Assembly: GCA_903931945.1 (NCBI GenBank)
Contig: CAIZEI010000066.1
Coordinates: 1 to 64,000 of the forward strand
Length of the DNA: 64,000 nucleotides
Origin: an uncultured Hyphomicrobiales bacterium
GTDB taxonomy: Bacteria > Pseudomonadota > Alphaproteobacteria > Rhizobiales > Beijerinckiaceae
Reading direction: 5' to 3'
The notes beneath the pieces were generated by a model that saw only the letters and a program-made list of their open reading frames with translations, had not been told where the DNA came from and ran no database searches. A program made the translations under genes and the position numbers. This document shows positions 18,406 to 26,463 of the stretch, one piece after another (position 1 is the stretch's first letter; each line of letters begins with the position of its first letter).

Positions 18406-18639
18406 ATGAAAACAGTAACGGTTCACGAAGCCGAGTTAAACCTGACCGGCCTTCTGGCTGAGGTTGAGAAGGGCGTGGATGTGCTGATTGCGCGTGGTGA
18501 CAAGCCGGTCGCCAGACTGGTTGCGGTTGCCCAGCTGAAACCGCGCGTGTTCGGCGCTCTCAAGGGCTCGGGACGAGTGGGTCCGGAGTTTTTCGAGCCA
18601 CTTCCCGCAAACGAACTCGACGCCTGGGGCGGCAAGTAA
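18406..18639 (+). CDS. Phd/YefM-type antitoxin
   Basis: 77 residues. The N-terminal DNA-binding part matches the Phd/YefM family: VTVHEAELNLTGLLAEVEKG then VLIARGDKPVARLV. The C-terminal third is the toxin-neutralising tail. It should repress its own promoter together with the toxin. GGAG lies eight bases before the ATG; a longer frame running back into nadC is not credible. The toxin gene starts 12 bp downstream. Confidence 0.88.
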   Translation: MKTVTVHEAELNLTGLLAEVEKGVDVLIARGDKPVARLVAVAQLKPRVFGALKGSGRVGPEFFEPLPANELDAWGGK

Positions 18640-18651
18640 CCGGCGCCGGCG

Positions 18652-19038
18652 ATGAAACTGCTGCTTGATACCCACGCGACGTTGTGGTTCATGCTCGGCG
18701 ACAAACAGCTGCCTGAACGCATTCGCAATTCGATCGCCAACCCGTTGAATGATGTCTATGCAAGCGCGGTCTGCGCGCTTGAGATCGCAACAAAATACCG
18801 GATTGGAAAGCTGCCGGATGCCGCTGAATTGGCGCAAAATTTTGTTGAAATTGTCATGGCTCAGGGATTTTTGGGACTGCCGATCAGTCTTGAACACGCG
18901 CGCATGGCTGGAGGCCTGATCCACCGGCATCGCGACCCATCCGATCGGTTGTTAATTGCGCAAGCGCTCATTGATGATGCGTATCTTGTGAGCAATGAAG
19001 TTCTGTTCGACGAGTTTGGGGTCAAGCGAATGTGGTGA
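18652..19038 (+). CDS. PIN-domain (VapC-type) ribonuclease toxin
   Basis: 128 residues with the PIN-domain acidic residues: Asp in LLLDTHATLWF, Glu in SAVCALEIATKYRIGKL, Asp in HRDPSDRLLIAQAL, and a weaker last position in SNEVLFDEFGV. The combination with a Phd-like antitoxin is a common subgroup. Such toxins cut tRNA or rRNA; the target here is unknown. It ends 13 bp before the right nadC repeat. Confidence 0.9.
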   Translation: MKLLLDTHATLWFMLGDKQLPERIRNSIANPLNDVYASAVCALEIATKYRIGKLPDAAELAQNFVEIVMAQGFLGLPISLEHARMAGGLIHRHRDPSDRLLIAQALIDDAYLVSNEVLFDEFGVKRMW

Positions 19039-19051
19039 AATAATCCGATGT

Positions 19052-19117
19052 CGGCTCGCTGACGCATTCTGCGCCGATACTGGATGTGGGGCTCGACATC
19101 GAGATCGGGTGAAGGGG
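19052..19117 (+). repeat. 66-bp direct repeat, right copy (orphan nadC 3' end)
   Basis: An exact copy of the end of nadC with stop codon, cut off from any reading frame of that gene. It lies 19 bp before the stop of the converging amidohydrolase gene. It marks either the original nadC end before insertion or a duplicated target. Confidence 0.95.
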
Positions 19118-19136
19118 CGCTCGCGCGCCGAACCTT

Positions 19137-20285
19137 TCATGCCTTCAATCGTGGATACCAGTTCAGCGCGTTGTCGACGAGAATCTTTTGACGCGCGATG
19201 TCTGAAATATCGGGATTGAACACCCAGTTCAGCGGGTCGAATGTGGCGTGCGGCCAATCTGACGAATACATCAGAAGATCCTCGCCGTAACAAAGCTCCA
19301 TCAGCATTTTAAAATGCTTCGGGTTCTTTGGCATACAGACGGGCTGGCTGGAAAAGCGGATATTGGAGGCAAAATATTCGCTCGGCAGTTTGTGCAGAAA
19401 CTTTTCGCCCGCTTCAATCTTCCGCTCCACCATTTTGATGTCGCCGGGATGATTGAGATAATAATCGTCGGCGCGCGCCATGAAATCTGCGAGCCACCAG
19501 AAACCACCCTCCTGCAATACAATCCGCAAGGTTGGAAACTTGTCGAACAGGCCCTGCATGATCATACTGGCGGTGAAGGCGAGACAGACCGAGACCGATG
19601 ATATCCCGACAAGCTCCGTCCAGGTGCGAGTGCCTTGCGCGAGTGGCGTAAATTGTTGCCAGAACGTGCCGATATGCGAGACGACGACGAGGTTATGCTC
19701 GACCGCAGCGGCAAAAATCGGATCGTGTTTCGCCGAGCCGATGGGCTCGTAATTGCCGCCAAACTCCGTATAGACGCCGACAAATTGCTTGTGCGCGCCC
19801 ACGCGCCGGATTTCCGCCGCGCCCGCGTGGGGATCGCGGTGGTTGATCATGATCGACGCCCTGATTTTCGGATTGGCGGGGAAAACCTCGGCCATCAGAT
19901 AGTCGTTGAATGCGGACGCCAGCGCGCTCACCATATGCGGGTGATACATGCTCTGTGGGCGCTGAAACCCGGGCGACAAAATCACTGTATCAACCTTGAT
20001 GTCCGCCATCACGCGCGCGACATCGCCAGCTGTGCCCGCCCGCCCAAGGACGTCCTGCCCGGTGCCGTCAAGCCCGGTGGCGATTTGCGGGCTGTAATCG
20101 CTCCCCACGAGGGGATAGCGTTTCATTTCGGAGCGGAAGGGCTCTTTCATATAACGCCGCAAGGTCTCCCATTCCGGCGTGAAATGAAAATCCGTATCGA
20201 CGACCCTGTAACCTGCGGCGCGCGGATCAATCGGATCGGGCGTTACACGTCGGGCGAATTCGCGCGGCGAAGTCTGGATATTCAT
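19137..20285 (-). CDS. Amidohydrolase-2 family protein (ACMSD / resorcylate decarboxylase-like)
   Basis: 382 residues, cytoplasmic. It has the layout of PF04909 metal-dependent decarboxylases/hydrolases: metal ligands start in VVDTDFHFTPEW, a histidine lies in VVVSHIGTFW, then LQEGGFWWLADFMARADDYY and the conserved acid in YSSDWPHATFDP. Relatives remove a carboxyl group from aminocarboxymuconate semialdehyde or hydroxybenzoates. It is the last gene of the nine-gene minus-strand operon, 24 bp after the Rieske gene. AGGAGGGATTG precedes ATG 20285. Confidence 0.83.
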   Translation of the reverse strand: MNIQTSPREFARRVTPDPIDPRAAGYRVVDTDFHFTPEWETLRRYMKEPFRSEMKRYPLVGSDYSPQIATGLDGTGQDVLGRAGTAGDVARVMADIKVDTVILSPGFQRPQSMYHPHMVSALASAFNDYLMAEVFPANPKIRASIMINHRDPHAGAAEIRRVGAHKQFVGVYTEFGGNYEPIGSAKHDPIFAAAVEHNLVVVSHIGTFWQQFTPLAQGTRTWTELVGISSVSVCLAFTASMIMQGLFDKFPTLRIVLQEGGFWWLADFMARADDYYLNHPGDIKMVERKIEAGEKFLHKLPSEYFASNIRFSSQPVCMPKNPKHFKMLMELCYGEDLLMYSSDWPHATFDPLNWVFNPDISDIARQKILVDNALNWYPRLKA

Positions 20286-20309
20286 CAATCCCTCCTGTGC
20301 GACGCGGCG

Positions 20310-20618
20310 TCATATCCGCAAGATAACATCATCGCCATCGACGGCAATCTCGTAGCGGCGTAGTTTCTGGCGCGGATCCGCGTCAAGTTCGCCCGTATCA
20401 AGGCTCCAGTTCCAATGGTGCCAGGGGCAGCGCACAACCTTGCTGTCCTTCAGGAATTCGCCTTCGCACAGCGATGCGCCTTTGTGCGGACAGGCGTTGG
20501 CGACCGCGAAAAAGGCTTCGCCGGACCGGAAGACAGCGATGGCGCGTCGCCCCGCTTCCACAGCAATGGCTTTGCCATCGGGAATATCTGCGCGTTTGCC
20601 AACGATAAATTCCTGCAT
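20310..20618 (-). CDS. Rieske [2Fe-2S] ferredoxin
   Basis: 102 residues, a single Rieske domain with the ligand pairs NACPHKG and CPWHHW. It resembles the small ferredoxins that feed ring-hydroxylating oxygenases or act as the NirD-like part of reductases. No oxygenase alpha subunit or reductase is seen in the window. It sits between a Bug protein (gap 3 bp) and the amidohydrolase, so it is presumably cotranscribed and carries electrons for a reaction in this pathway. Confidence 0.9.
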   Translation of the reverse strand: MQEFIVGKRADIPDGKAIAVEAGRRAIAVFRSGEAFFAVANACPHKGASLCEGEFLKDSKVVRCPWHHWNWSLDTGELDADPRQKLRRYEIAVDGDDVILRI

Positions 20619-20621
20619 TGT

Positions 20622-21677
20622 TCAATCACCCTGAGGCGCGGCGGCGACAAGTTCGCGCGCCCGCAAAACGACGTCTGGCGGCGCTGCATAGAGTTCGCGA
20701 ATCATCGCTTCCATGTCCACGCCGCGCATCGGTTCGATATCGAGTTGTTCCTTTGCCGCCTCGGCCAGCAATTCCCTGTCCGCAATGGCGCCGTCAAAGG
20801 CCTGCCGCAACGCCGCCAGGCGCTCCGCAGGCATATCCGGCGCGCCAAAAACCGGGCGGGCGATGTCGCCGGGGGCAAGCAGCAGTTTCAACGCAGCGCG
20901 ATCACGCTCCGATGCAAGCTCCGCCAAAGCAGGAACCTCGGGCAGGTCTTTCAGTCGCTGCATGGCGATCTGAAGATAGACGACCACCGTGCCCTGCGCC
21001 AGCCAATCGGGATGCGCGCGCTTCAGGCTCGACCATGACACGCCGCAGCGTCCCTGCAACTCGCCGCGCTCGATGGCAAGATCAATGTCGCCGCTGCTGT
21101 TATAGCCGCGCACAACCCTGAAATCGATGCCGAGCAGGCGGCCGATCGGAGCAGTGAAATTGGTGATTTCCGTGCCCGCGCCCATCGTGCCAACGACGAG
21201 CTGTTTGCCTTTGGCGTCCGCAATGCTTTTGATTTCCGCGCGTTTATGCAGAATGCAGACCGTCGTATCCTTCGCCATCGAGCCGATATAATTGAGTTTC
21301 AGCGGCTCGAATTGCGCGCCCGGCATATCCAGCAATGGCATCAACGGAACAAAGCGCTGTCCCATGGCCAGGACTGTGCCATCTCTTGGTGAAGCGTTGT
21401 AAAGCGCGTTGACAGCGACAAGGCTGCCCGCGCCGGATTTGTTGACGGGCGTCACCAGAGGCGCGCCAGGCAGATATCGCGGCAGATATTTCGCCAGCAA
21501 CCGGGAATAGATGTCGTAGGAATCGCCGGCGCCAGTGCCGATGAGGAATTGGATCTGCTTGCCGGCAAAAAAGTTCGTCTGCGCCTCGGCCACGCATGCG
21601 GAGGCAAGCGAGCCTGCCAGCCCGACTGCCAAAGCCGCCCCGCCGTAACAGCGAAAAAGGATACGATGTCCTGACAC
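20622..21677 (-). CDS. Bug/TctC-family solute-binding protein (first of three)
   Basis: 351 residues with a signal peptide (hydrophobic run ALAVGLAGSLASACVAEA). The Bug fold is shown by GKQIQFLIGTGAGDSYDIYSR, PVNKSGAGSLVAVNAL and the domain-2 start LVVGTMGAGTEITNF. It resembles the protein at 22803-23831 in the block DGTVL..GxRFVPLMPLL..PGAQF and in AIERGELQGRCG. Such proteins bind carboxylates for tripartite tricarboxylate transporters. A GTG start at 21677 has AGGAG five bases upstream. The gap to the cupin gene upstream is 2 bp. Confidence 0.87.
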   Translation of the reverse strand: MSGHRILFRCYGGAALAVGLAGSLASACVAEAQTNFFAGKQIQFLIGTGAGDSYDIYSRLLAKYLPRYLPGAPLVTPVNKSGAGSLVAVNALYNASPRDGTVLAMGQRFVPLMPLLDMPGAQFEPLKLNYIGSMAKDTTVCILHKRAEIKSIADAKGKQLVVGTMGAGTEITNFTAPIGRLLGIDFRVVRGYNSSGDIDLAIERGELQGRCGVSWSSLKRAHPDWLAQGTVVVYLQIAMQRLKDLPEVPALAELASERDRAALKLLLAPGDIARPVFGAPDMPAERLAALRQAFDGAIADRELLAEAAKEQLDIEPMRGVDMEAMIRELYAAPPDVVLRARELVAAAPQGD

Positions 21678-21679
21678 GC

Positions 21680-22195
21680 CTACTCCTTGAAATCGGGCGA
21701 ATTCTCCAGCTGCTCCAGGTCCGAGGCCAGATAATCGTGGATCGGCAGATTGATAATCGCAATCCAGATCGCCGGATCGCTTGGCGGCCCGAGGTTGAAA
21801 TGCTGGTGCTCGACGCCACCCACTTTCATGGGCAATTGCACGAGATCGCCCTTGGTCCAGTCGAGCCGGACGCCGTCGACGACCGTGTATCCATCGCCAT
21901 GCAGCACATAGATCAGCAAGCCGCCAGCGTGCCTGTGCTTGCCTGAATTGGTGCGAATTTCCTGGATGAACACACGCCAGTGTTGCAGCGGCGTTTCAGG
22001 ATGATTGTTCGGGCAGAGATAATAGAGCAACTTGCCTTGCCGCGCCTGAAACAGTTTTCGGCTGCTTTTCTTGATGACCACCGGGCCCGTCAGATTGCGT
22101 TCGACGAAATCCTTGCGCTGGCGCATGTTGCGCTCGTAAATATTGTCCGAAATCGGCGGGCGCTCCCGCTCTTTCACGCGTTCCCGTTCAGCCAC
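21680..22195 (-). CDS. Small cupin protein with an intact HxH metal site
   Basis: 171 residues, a single cupin barrel. Motif 1 reads SGKHRHAGGLLIYVLHGDG with the HxH pair; motif 2 ends EHQHFN with the third His. It is a paralog of the next gene upstream (shared YTVVDGVRLDWTKGDLVQLP-like block and C-terminal EQLEN.PxF). It probably binds Fe or Mn; dioxygenase, isomerase or sensor roles are all possible. It starts with GTG, with GGAG seven bases before it. Confidence 0.82.
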   Translation of the reverse strand: MAERERVKERERPPISDNIYERNMRQRKDFVERNLTGPVVIKKSSRKLFQARQGKLLYYLCPNNHPETPLQHWRVFIQEIRTNSGKHRHAGGLLIYVLHGDGYTVVDGVRLDWTKGDLVQLPMKVGGVEHQHFNLGPPSDPAIWIAIINLPIHDYLASDLEQLENSPDFKE

Positions 22196-22219
22196 TTTGC
22201 TTCTCCCGAATGTGTGTCT

Positions 22220-22741
22220 TTAGCCAGCTTTGCCGGTCTGGAACTCTGGCGCATTTTCAAGCTGCTCGAAACCGGAGCTCCGATCGACGGTTGTGCAGGC
22301 AAACCAGTTCGGCTCAACCGCAATGAATTTGACCGGCTTGTTCTTGTTGGTGTTGAAATGCTGAATGATAATCCCGGGGCCGCGGATGGGAAGATTGACG
22401 ACATCGCCCTCTTCCCAGGCGTGTTTGACGCCATCGAGAAGCGTATATCCCTCGCCTTCCAGAATGATCATCACCTGTCCGCCTTGACAGCGGATGCGCC
22501 CGCTGCGGCTGCCCGGCGGAATTTCCTGCTCGAAAAACATGAAGGTCGACAGCACCGTGTCCTTGATTTCGGGGTGCAGATACCATTTCATCAAGCCCTG
22601 CTGATTGACCTCTTGCGGCAATTCCGCGCCTTTGATGACAGGGGGCAGACCTTTCAGTTGTTCGCGCTGGTTGTCGCGTATTTTGAGAAGTTCGCCCCAG
22701 TAATTTTTTTCCGCCAGCCTTGCTGTGCGATCGCTCGCCAT
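22220..22741 (-). CDS. Small cupin paralog lacking the HxH metal ligands
   Basis: 173 residues, the same fold as its neighbour, but motif 1 reads SGRIRCQGGQVMIILEGEG: both histidines of HxH are replaced (R-I-R) and the third in IIIQHFN is kept. A loss of metal binding, or partnership with the intact paralog, is therefore likely. The start at 22741 (MASDRT) has GGGAG seven bases upstream and is preferred to an ATG six codons earlier. It lies 61 bp after the second Bug gene in the same operon. Confidence 0.8.
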   Translation of the reverse strand: MASDRTARLAEKNYWGELLKIRDNQREQLKGLPPVIKGAELPQEVNQQGLMKWYLHPEIKDTVLSTFMFFEQEIPPGSRSGRIRCQGGQVMIILEGEGYTLLDGVKHAWEEGDVVNLPIRGPGIIIQHFNTNKNKPVKFIAVEPNWFACTTVDRSSGFEQLENAPEFQTGKAG

Positions 22742-22802
22742 ATCCTTGCTCCCGTTCATATTTCAATCGTTGGCTGAATACTCGGCCATACCCATTGGCG
22801 TG

Positions 22803-23831
22803 TCAATGCGGTTGCTTGCCGCTGACAAGCGCGCGCGCACGGGCGATGACATCCTCTGGCGCCGCATAGGCGCTTGCGACAAGTTCCTGCATCTTCTTTC
22901 CGGATATTGAATCGATATCGAGCAATTGTTTTTTGGCGTCGGCGCGCAGGTCCGGATCGTTCATGGCTTCGGAAAACGCCTCGCGTAGCGCTGCAATCCG
23001 GTCTGCGGGCGTATCGGGCGGCGCAATATAGGGGCGCCCCATTTCATTCGGCGACAGCATGAGGTCAAGCGCGCTGCGATCGCCGGGATCTGTCACGAGA
23101 TCGGTCAACAATGGGGTCGAGGGCAGCGCGCGATCCTTGTTCAACCCGATCTGCATGACGATATTGACCAGTTTTTCGTCAATCCATTGTGCATGTTCGG
23201 ACATGAGATTGAGATACGAACCGCCGCAACGTCCCTGTATCTCGCCCCGTTCGATCGCCAGATACAAATCATTCTGGCTGCGATAGCCGAGCACCACCTT
23301 TTCCTTCACGCCCAGCATGGCGGCGATGGTGGCGTAGAATGTGGTGAGTTCAGCGCCTGCGCCCGTTGTGCCCACCAGCACCTCTTTCTTTTGCCAGTCT
23401 GCAATCGAGGCGACGCCCGAATCCGCCCGGATCATGCAAATGTCAACTTCGCGATTGGCTGAACCGACGTAAGAAAATTTCCGACCGTCAAATTGTGCGC
23501 CGGGAAGGCCCAGCAGCGGCATCAAGGGCACAAAACGATGGCCGGTCCCCAGCACCGTTCCATCGCGCGGCGCTACATTGTAGATGTAGTTATAGGCGTT
23601 GAGACTGCCTGCGCCGGCCATGTTCTGCGCAATCACAGCTGGATTTCCGGGAAGATATTTGCCGAGATAGCGGGCGACCAGCCGGGCATATTGATCGTAG
23701 GCGGTGCCCGGCTCGATGCCGATGACCATGCGCACAACCTTTCCGCGATAGAATTCGGCGACGGATGGATTGTCCGCGTGGGCCGGCGCGCCCGCGATGA
23801 CCAGAAACAGGAAAATCAGGATCGCTTTCAC
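22803..23831 (-). CDS. Bug/TctC-family solute-binding protein (second of three)
   Basis: 342 residues beginning at a GTG with a clear signal peptide (VKAILIFLFLVIAGAPAHA). Bug blocks are visible: GKVVRMVIGIEPGTAYDQYAR, AQNMAGAGSLNAYNY and LVGTTGAGAELTTF. It is closest within the window to the protein at 20622-21677. A much longer open frame exists upstream, but it would pass through a palindrome and would lack a leader at the N-terminus, so the GTG was chosen. No TctA or TctB membrane genes are near. Confidence 0.85.
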   Translation of the reverse strand: MKAILIFLFLVIAGAPAHADNPSVAEFYRGKVVRMVIGIEPGTAYDQYARLVARYLGKYLPGNPAVIAQNMAGAGSLNAYNYIYNVAPRDGTVLGTGHRFVPLMPLLGLPGAQFDGRKFSYVGSANREVDICMIRADSGVASIADWQKKEVLVGTTGAGAELTTFYATIAAMLGVKEKVVLGYRSQNDLYLAIERGEIQGRCGGSYLNLMSEHAQWIDEKLVNIVMQIGLNKDRALPSTPLLTDLVTDPGDRSALDLMLSPNEMGRPYIAPPDTPADRIAALREAFSEAMNDPDLRADAKKQLLDIDSISGKKMQELVASAYAAPEDVIARARALVSGKQPH

Positions 23832-23832
23832 C

Positions 23833-23879
23833 GCGCCCGTCTCCCGTCCCCGTGCAAAGGGGAGGGGAGAGACGGGCGC
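23833..23879 (-). promoter_or_regulatory. Hairpin over the ribosome-binding site of the second Bug gene
   Basis: GCGCCCGTCTC (23833-23843) pairs perfectly with GAGACGGGCGC (23869-23879), with further CCCC/GGGG pairing inside. In the minus-strand mRNA the 3' arm contains the GGGAG ribosome-binding site and ends just before the GTG start. It could dampen translation of the Bug gene or be a REP-like intergenic palindrome after ubiD. Confidence 0.45.
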
Positions 23880-23905
23880 TGGGATGGCTGACAAACCCAC
23901 GGTCT

Positions 23906-25363
23906 TCAAATAAACCCGACCTTGTCTTTCCACTTCGCGGCCACCTTGTCGGAATAGGTTTTCTCGACCGTATTCACGCGCGGAAATTTGTCTTTCCAAT
24001 GCCAGGGCCGCACAGCGTAGATGATAATCCGCGAATTGGTGATGTCATCGCGTTCGCGTTGCTCGGGGCTCACCAATGGATCAATATAGCCGGTGTAACA
24101 ACCATCGATGATATCGGTCTGCGTGCGCGGGTCCCAGCGGGTCGCCAGCGCCCAGAGCAGTTCAGCGGGGTCTTCGATGTTGATGTCATCGTCGACCACG
24201 ATAGTGATGCGGCCGAGATAGGCGCCAGGGCCGGACCCGGTTGCAACAAGGCCCGCCATTTTGGCGTGGCCTGCGTGCATCTGCGTGATCGAAATCACAT
24301 TGATGAAACTTGTGCCGCCGCCTGTCGGCTTCCACACGCCCTTGACGCCGGGCACGCCCGCGCCCTCCAGCGCATCCCAGAGCGTCGCCAGCTGCGTCAG
24401 GCTCGGCTGGCGCCCGGGGAATGTGGGCTTGGCCGGCGGCTGACCGATCACAATCAATTCATTGCGATGGTAAATCGCGCCGACGCGCACGATGGGCTCG
24501 GGATGCGCCTCTGTCGTGTAATAGCCCGGCCATTCCGCAAACGGGCCTTCCAGCCGTGTTTCTTCTGACGGCGGCGGCATAAAGCCTTCAAATGCGACTT
24601 CTGCGTCCGCAGGAATTGGAAGGCCCGTCAGTTCGCCGCGCACCACGCGCAACGCCTTGCCGAGGCGTCCGCCCGCCACGTCAAATTCGGAAACCCCGTA
24701 TTTCGTTTTGGCGGAAGCCACCATGCCGAGGACAGGCGGTTGGCCGACACAAACCACCATCGGGCAAGCCTTGCCCTGCGCCCACCATTTCTCGCGGATG
24801 AGACTGCCGTGCTTGCCAGGTTCAATAAAGACCGACAGCGTTTTTTCATCCTGAACCATCACGCGATAGGTGCCCGCATTGACCCAGTCGCTGTCCGGGT
24901 CCTTGTTGATGATAATGACTTCGGTGCCGATGTAGCGACCGCCATCATGCTCGTGCCAGTGGCCAGCGGGAAACAGATTGATGTTGACGGCCTCGCCCTT
25001 GAGCACGTTCTCCGTGATCGGGCCGCCATTGACATATTCAGGCGGGATCGGCGTTTCGCCGCCGCCCTTGCGCGATTTACGAAATTCCTTCAGGGCCTCG
25101 ACAGACACGTCGCCCGAAAACAGTCGACTGAAGCGCACATTCATCAGGACGCGCTGGTTGGCAGGATGCCCCACCATATCTTCAAACAGCAGAAGCGGGG
25201 GATGACGATGCTTGAGACTCAGTTCATAGAGCGCGCCCATTTCCAGATAGGGGTCTGCGCCCTTGATGACCTCCAGCTCCCCGCGTTCGCCGGCAATGCG
25301 GATCAATTCGCGCAAATCGCCCAGCGCGGCCTGCCTGTCGTTATCGTTCACGTCCTTCGTCAT
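23906..25363 (-). CDS. UbiD-family prenylated-FMN (de)carboxylase
   Basis: 485 residues. UbiD-type enzymes use prFMN to remove or add carboxyl groups on aromatic or alpha,beta-unsaturated acids. The cofactor and catalytic features fit: GTYRVMVQDE (the conserved Arg) and TRLEGPFAEWPGYY (the conserved Glu pair region), with VWKPTGGGTSFINVISITQ further on. No ubiX-like flavin prenyltransferase is next to it, so prFMN must come from elsewhere. It is the third gene of the nine-gene operon, flanked on both sides by Bug proteins. This suggests that an imported acid is decarboxylated. Confidence 0.92.
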   Translation of the reverse strand: MTKDVNDNDRQAALGDLRELIRIAGERGELEVIKGADPYLEMGALYELSLKHRHPPLLLFEDMVGHPANQRVLMNVRFSRLFSGDVSVEALKEFRKSRKGGGETPIPPEYVNGGPITENVLKGEAVNINLFPAGHWHEHDGGRYIGTEVIIINKDPDSDWVNAGTYRVMVQDEKTLSVFIEPGKHGSLIREKWWAQGKACPMVVCVGQPPVLGMVASAKTKYGVSEFDVAGGRLGKALRVVRGELTGLPIPADAEVAFEGFMPPPSEETRLEGPFAEWPGYYTTEAHPEPIVRVGAIYHRNELIVIGQPPAKPTFPGRQPSLTQLATLWDALEGAGVPGVKGVWKPTGGGTSFINVISITQMHAGHAKMAGLVATGSGPGAYLGRITIVVDDDINIEDPAELLWALATRWDPRTQTDIIDGCYTGYIDPLVSPEQRERDDITNSRIIIYAVRPWHWKDKFPRVNTVEKTYSDKVAAKWKDKVGFI

Positions 25364-25401
25364 GTTTTTACCTTGTCTGGAACCTTCAATTGTCGGTCGC
25401 G

Positions 25402-26454
25402 TTAATGGGCGTCGAGTCCCTGTTTTTTAAGCATCGTATCGACAAAGGTGAAGGCCTCCGGCGATATCGATCCGAGCGCATTGACAAGAGACGATACATC
25501 GACATGCGTCATCGGCACAAAGTCCTCTGTCACCTTGCGGACTGCATCGCCAAATTCAGCGTCGCGCATCAATCTGTCAAAAGCCGTCCGGTAAATCCGG
25601 GTGATGGGGTCCGGGGTTCCCGGTGGAAGCGCCAACCATTTGTCAATGGTCGTCTGGTTGCTCCAGTAGATGAAAGCGTCGCGTTCGATTCTTGTTTTCA
25701 GCTTGCCTTCCATCAGTTCATTGAACAACGGGGCATCGCCGAAATCCTTGCGGCGCACGAGCTTGCCATTTTCGGTTGTGCCGGTTTGCGCATAGATGCG
25801 GAATCTCCCGCTGGCGACCAGTCTCTGCACATTATGCAGGCTGCCTTCTGATGTCATGTCAATCTCGCCGCGCTCAAGCGCGCTGACAAGCTCGGGTGTG
25901 CTGGGGTAGCCCACCACCCAGCGCGCATTCCAGCCGAGAAATTCAATCCCCCACGCGGCCATCAACATGCCGGAACGCGGCACGCCGGTGAGCGAACCCA
26001 TTGTGACCCGGGAAGGGCTCACACCGGTCAGTCGGCTCTCGGATGAACTGTTGATCAACAGGGTTGTGCCGCCCCTGCCAACGCCGCCCACAGTCACGAA
26101 TTTCGTTGGATCGTAGGTCGATTGCGGTTTGCGATACAGCATAGGGTCTGCAGCCGTGCTCGATTCCATCAGCAGCGTCAGACCATCGGCCGCGATCTGC
26201 CTTGCGAAATAATTCGACGCTGGCAGTCCCTCCGCGCCGGGCATATTGCGGACGAGCAGCGCAGGCGCGCCCGGCAGATATTTGCCAATGTAGGTTCCGA
26301 CAAGGCGCGCAACAATGTCCGTGCCGCCGCCAGCGCCATTGCCGACGAGAATAGTCACCGTCTTGCCATCAAAACTGACTGGCGCCCCTTCGCCGCGCGC
26401 GCCGGCTGTCGGGGTGGCAAGAAGCAGCAGTAAGAGCGACGCGACGCGTATCAT
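25402..26454 (-). CDS. Bug/TctC-family solute-binding protein (third of three)
   Basis: 350 residues with an N-terminal leader MIRVASLLLLLLATPTAGA. The fold shows GKTVTILVGNGAGGGTDIVAR, LVRNMPGAEGLPASNYF and ALERGEIDMTSEG. It is more divergent from the other two than they are from each other, so it may bind a different ligand. The gaps are 9 bp to the NMT1-like gene upstream and 38 bp to ubiD downstream. Confidence 0.85.
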   Translation of the reverse strand: MIRVASLLLLLLATPTAGARGEGAPVSFDGKTVTILVGNGAGGGTDIVARLVGTYIGKYLPGAPALLVRNMPGAEGLPASNYFARQIAADGLTLLMESSTAADPMLYRKPQSTYDPTKFVTVGGVGRGGTTLLINSSSESRLTGVSPSRVTMGSLTGVPRSGMLMAAWGIEFLGWNARWVVGYPSTPELVSALERGEIDMTSEGSLHNVQRLVASGRFRIYAQTGTTENGKLVRRKDFGDAPLFNELMEGKLKTRIERDAFIYWSNQTTIDKWLALPPGTPDPITRIYRTAFDRLMRDAEFGDAVRKVTEDFVPMTHVDVSSLVNALGSISPEAFTFVDTMLKKQGLDAH

Positions 26455-26463
26455 CGCTGCCCC

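Larger units (their letters stand above)
18329..19051 (+). mobile_element. Toxin-antitoxin cassette inserted at the nadC 3' end
   Basis: A 723-bp stretch between the two 66-bp repeats (repeat period 789 bp). It contains only a promoter candidate and a Phd/VapC-type gene pair and carries no integrase or transposase. The structure resembles insertion at the 3' end of a gene that leaves the gene intact and a copy of its end on the far side. That it moved as a unit is inference. Confidence 0.6.

Noticed and set aside
18263-19117. Reading the 66-bp repeats as phage attachment sites of a prophage remnant
   Set aside because: No phage gene, integrase or tRNA target is present. Only a toxin-antitoxin pair lies between the copies, so no more than a cassette is claimed.
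22832-23999. The longer 398-residue form of the second Bug protein
   Set aside because: The extra N-terminal residues pass through the palindrome and have no family match. The GTG at 23831 gives a normal leader peptide.
20622-26454. A complete tripartite tricarboxylate transporter
   Set aside because: Only binding proteins are present. No protein with the many membrane spans of TctA or the four of TctB is encoded here.
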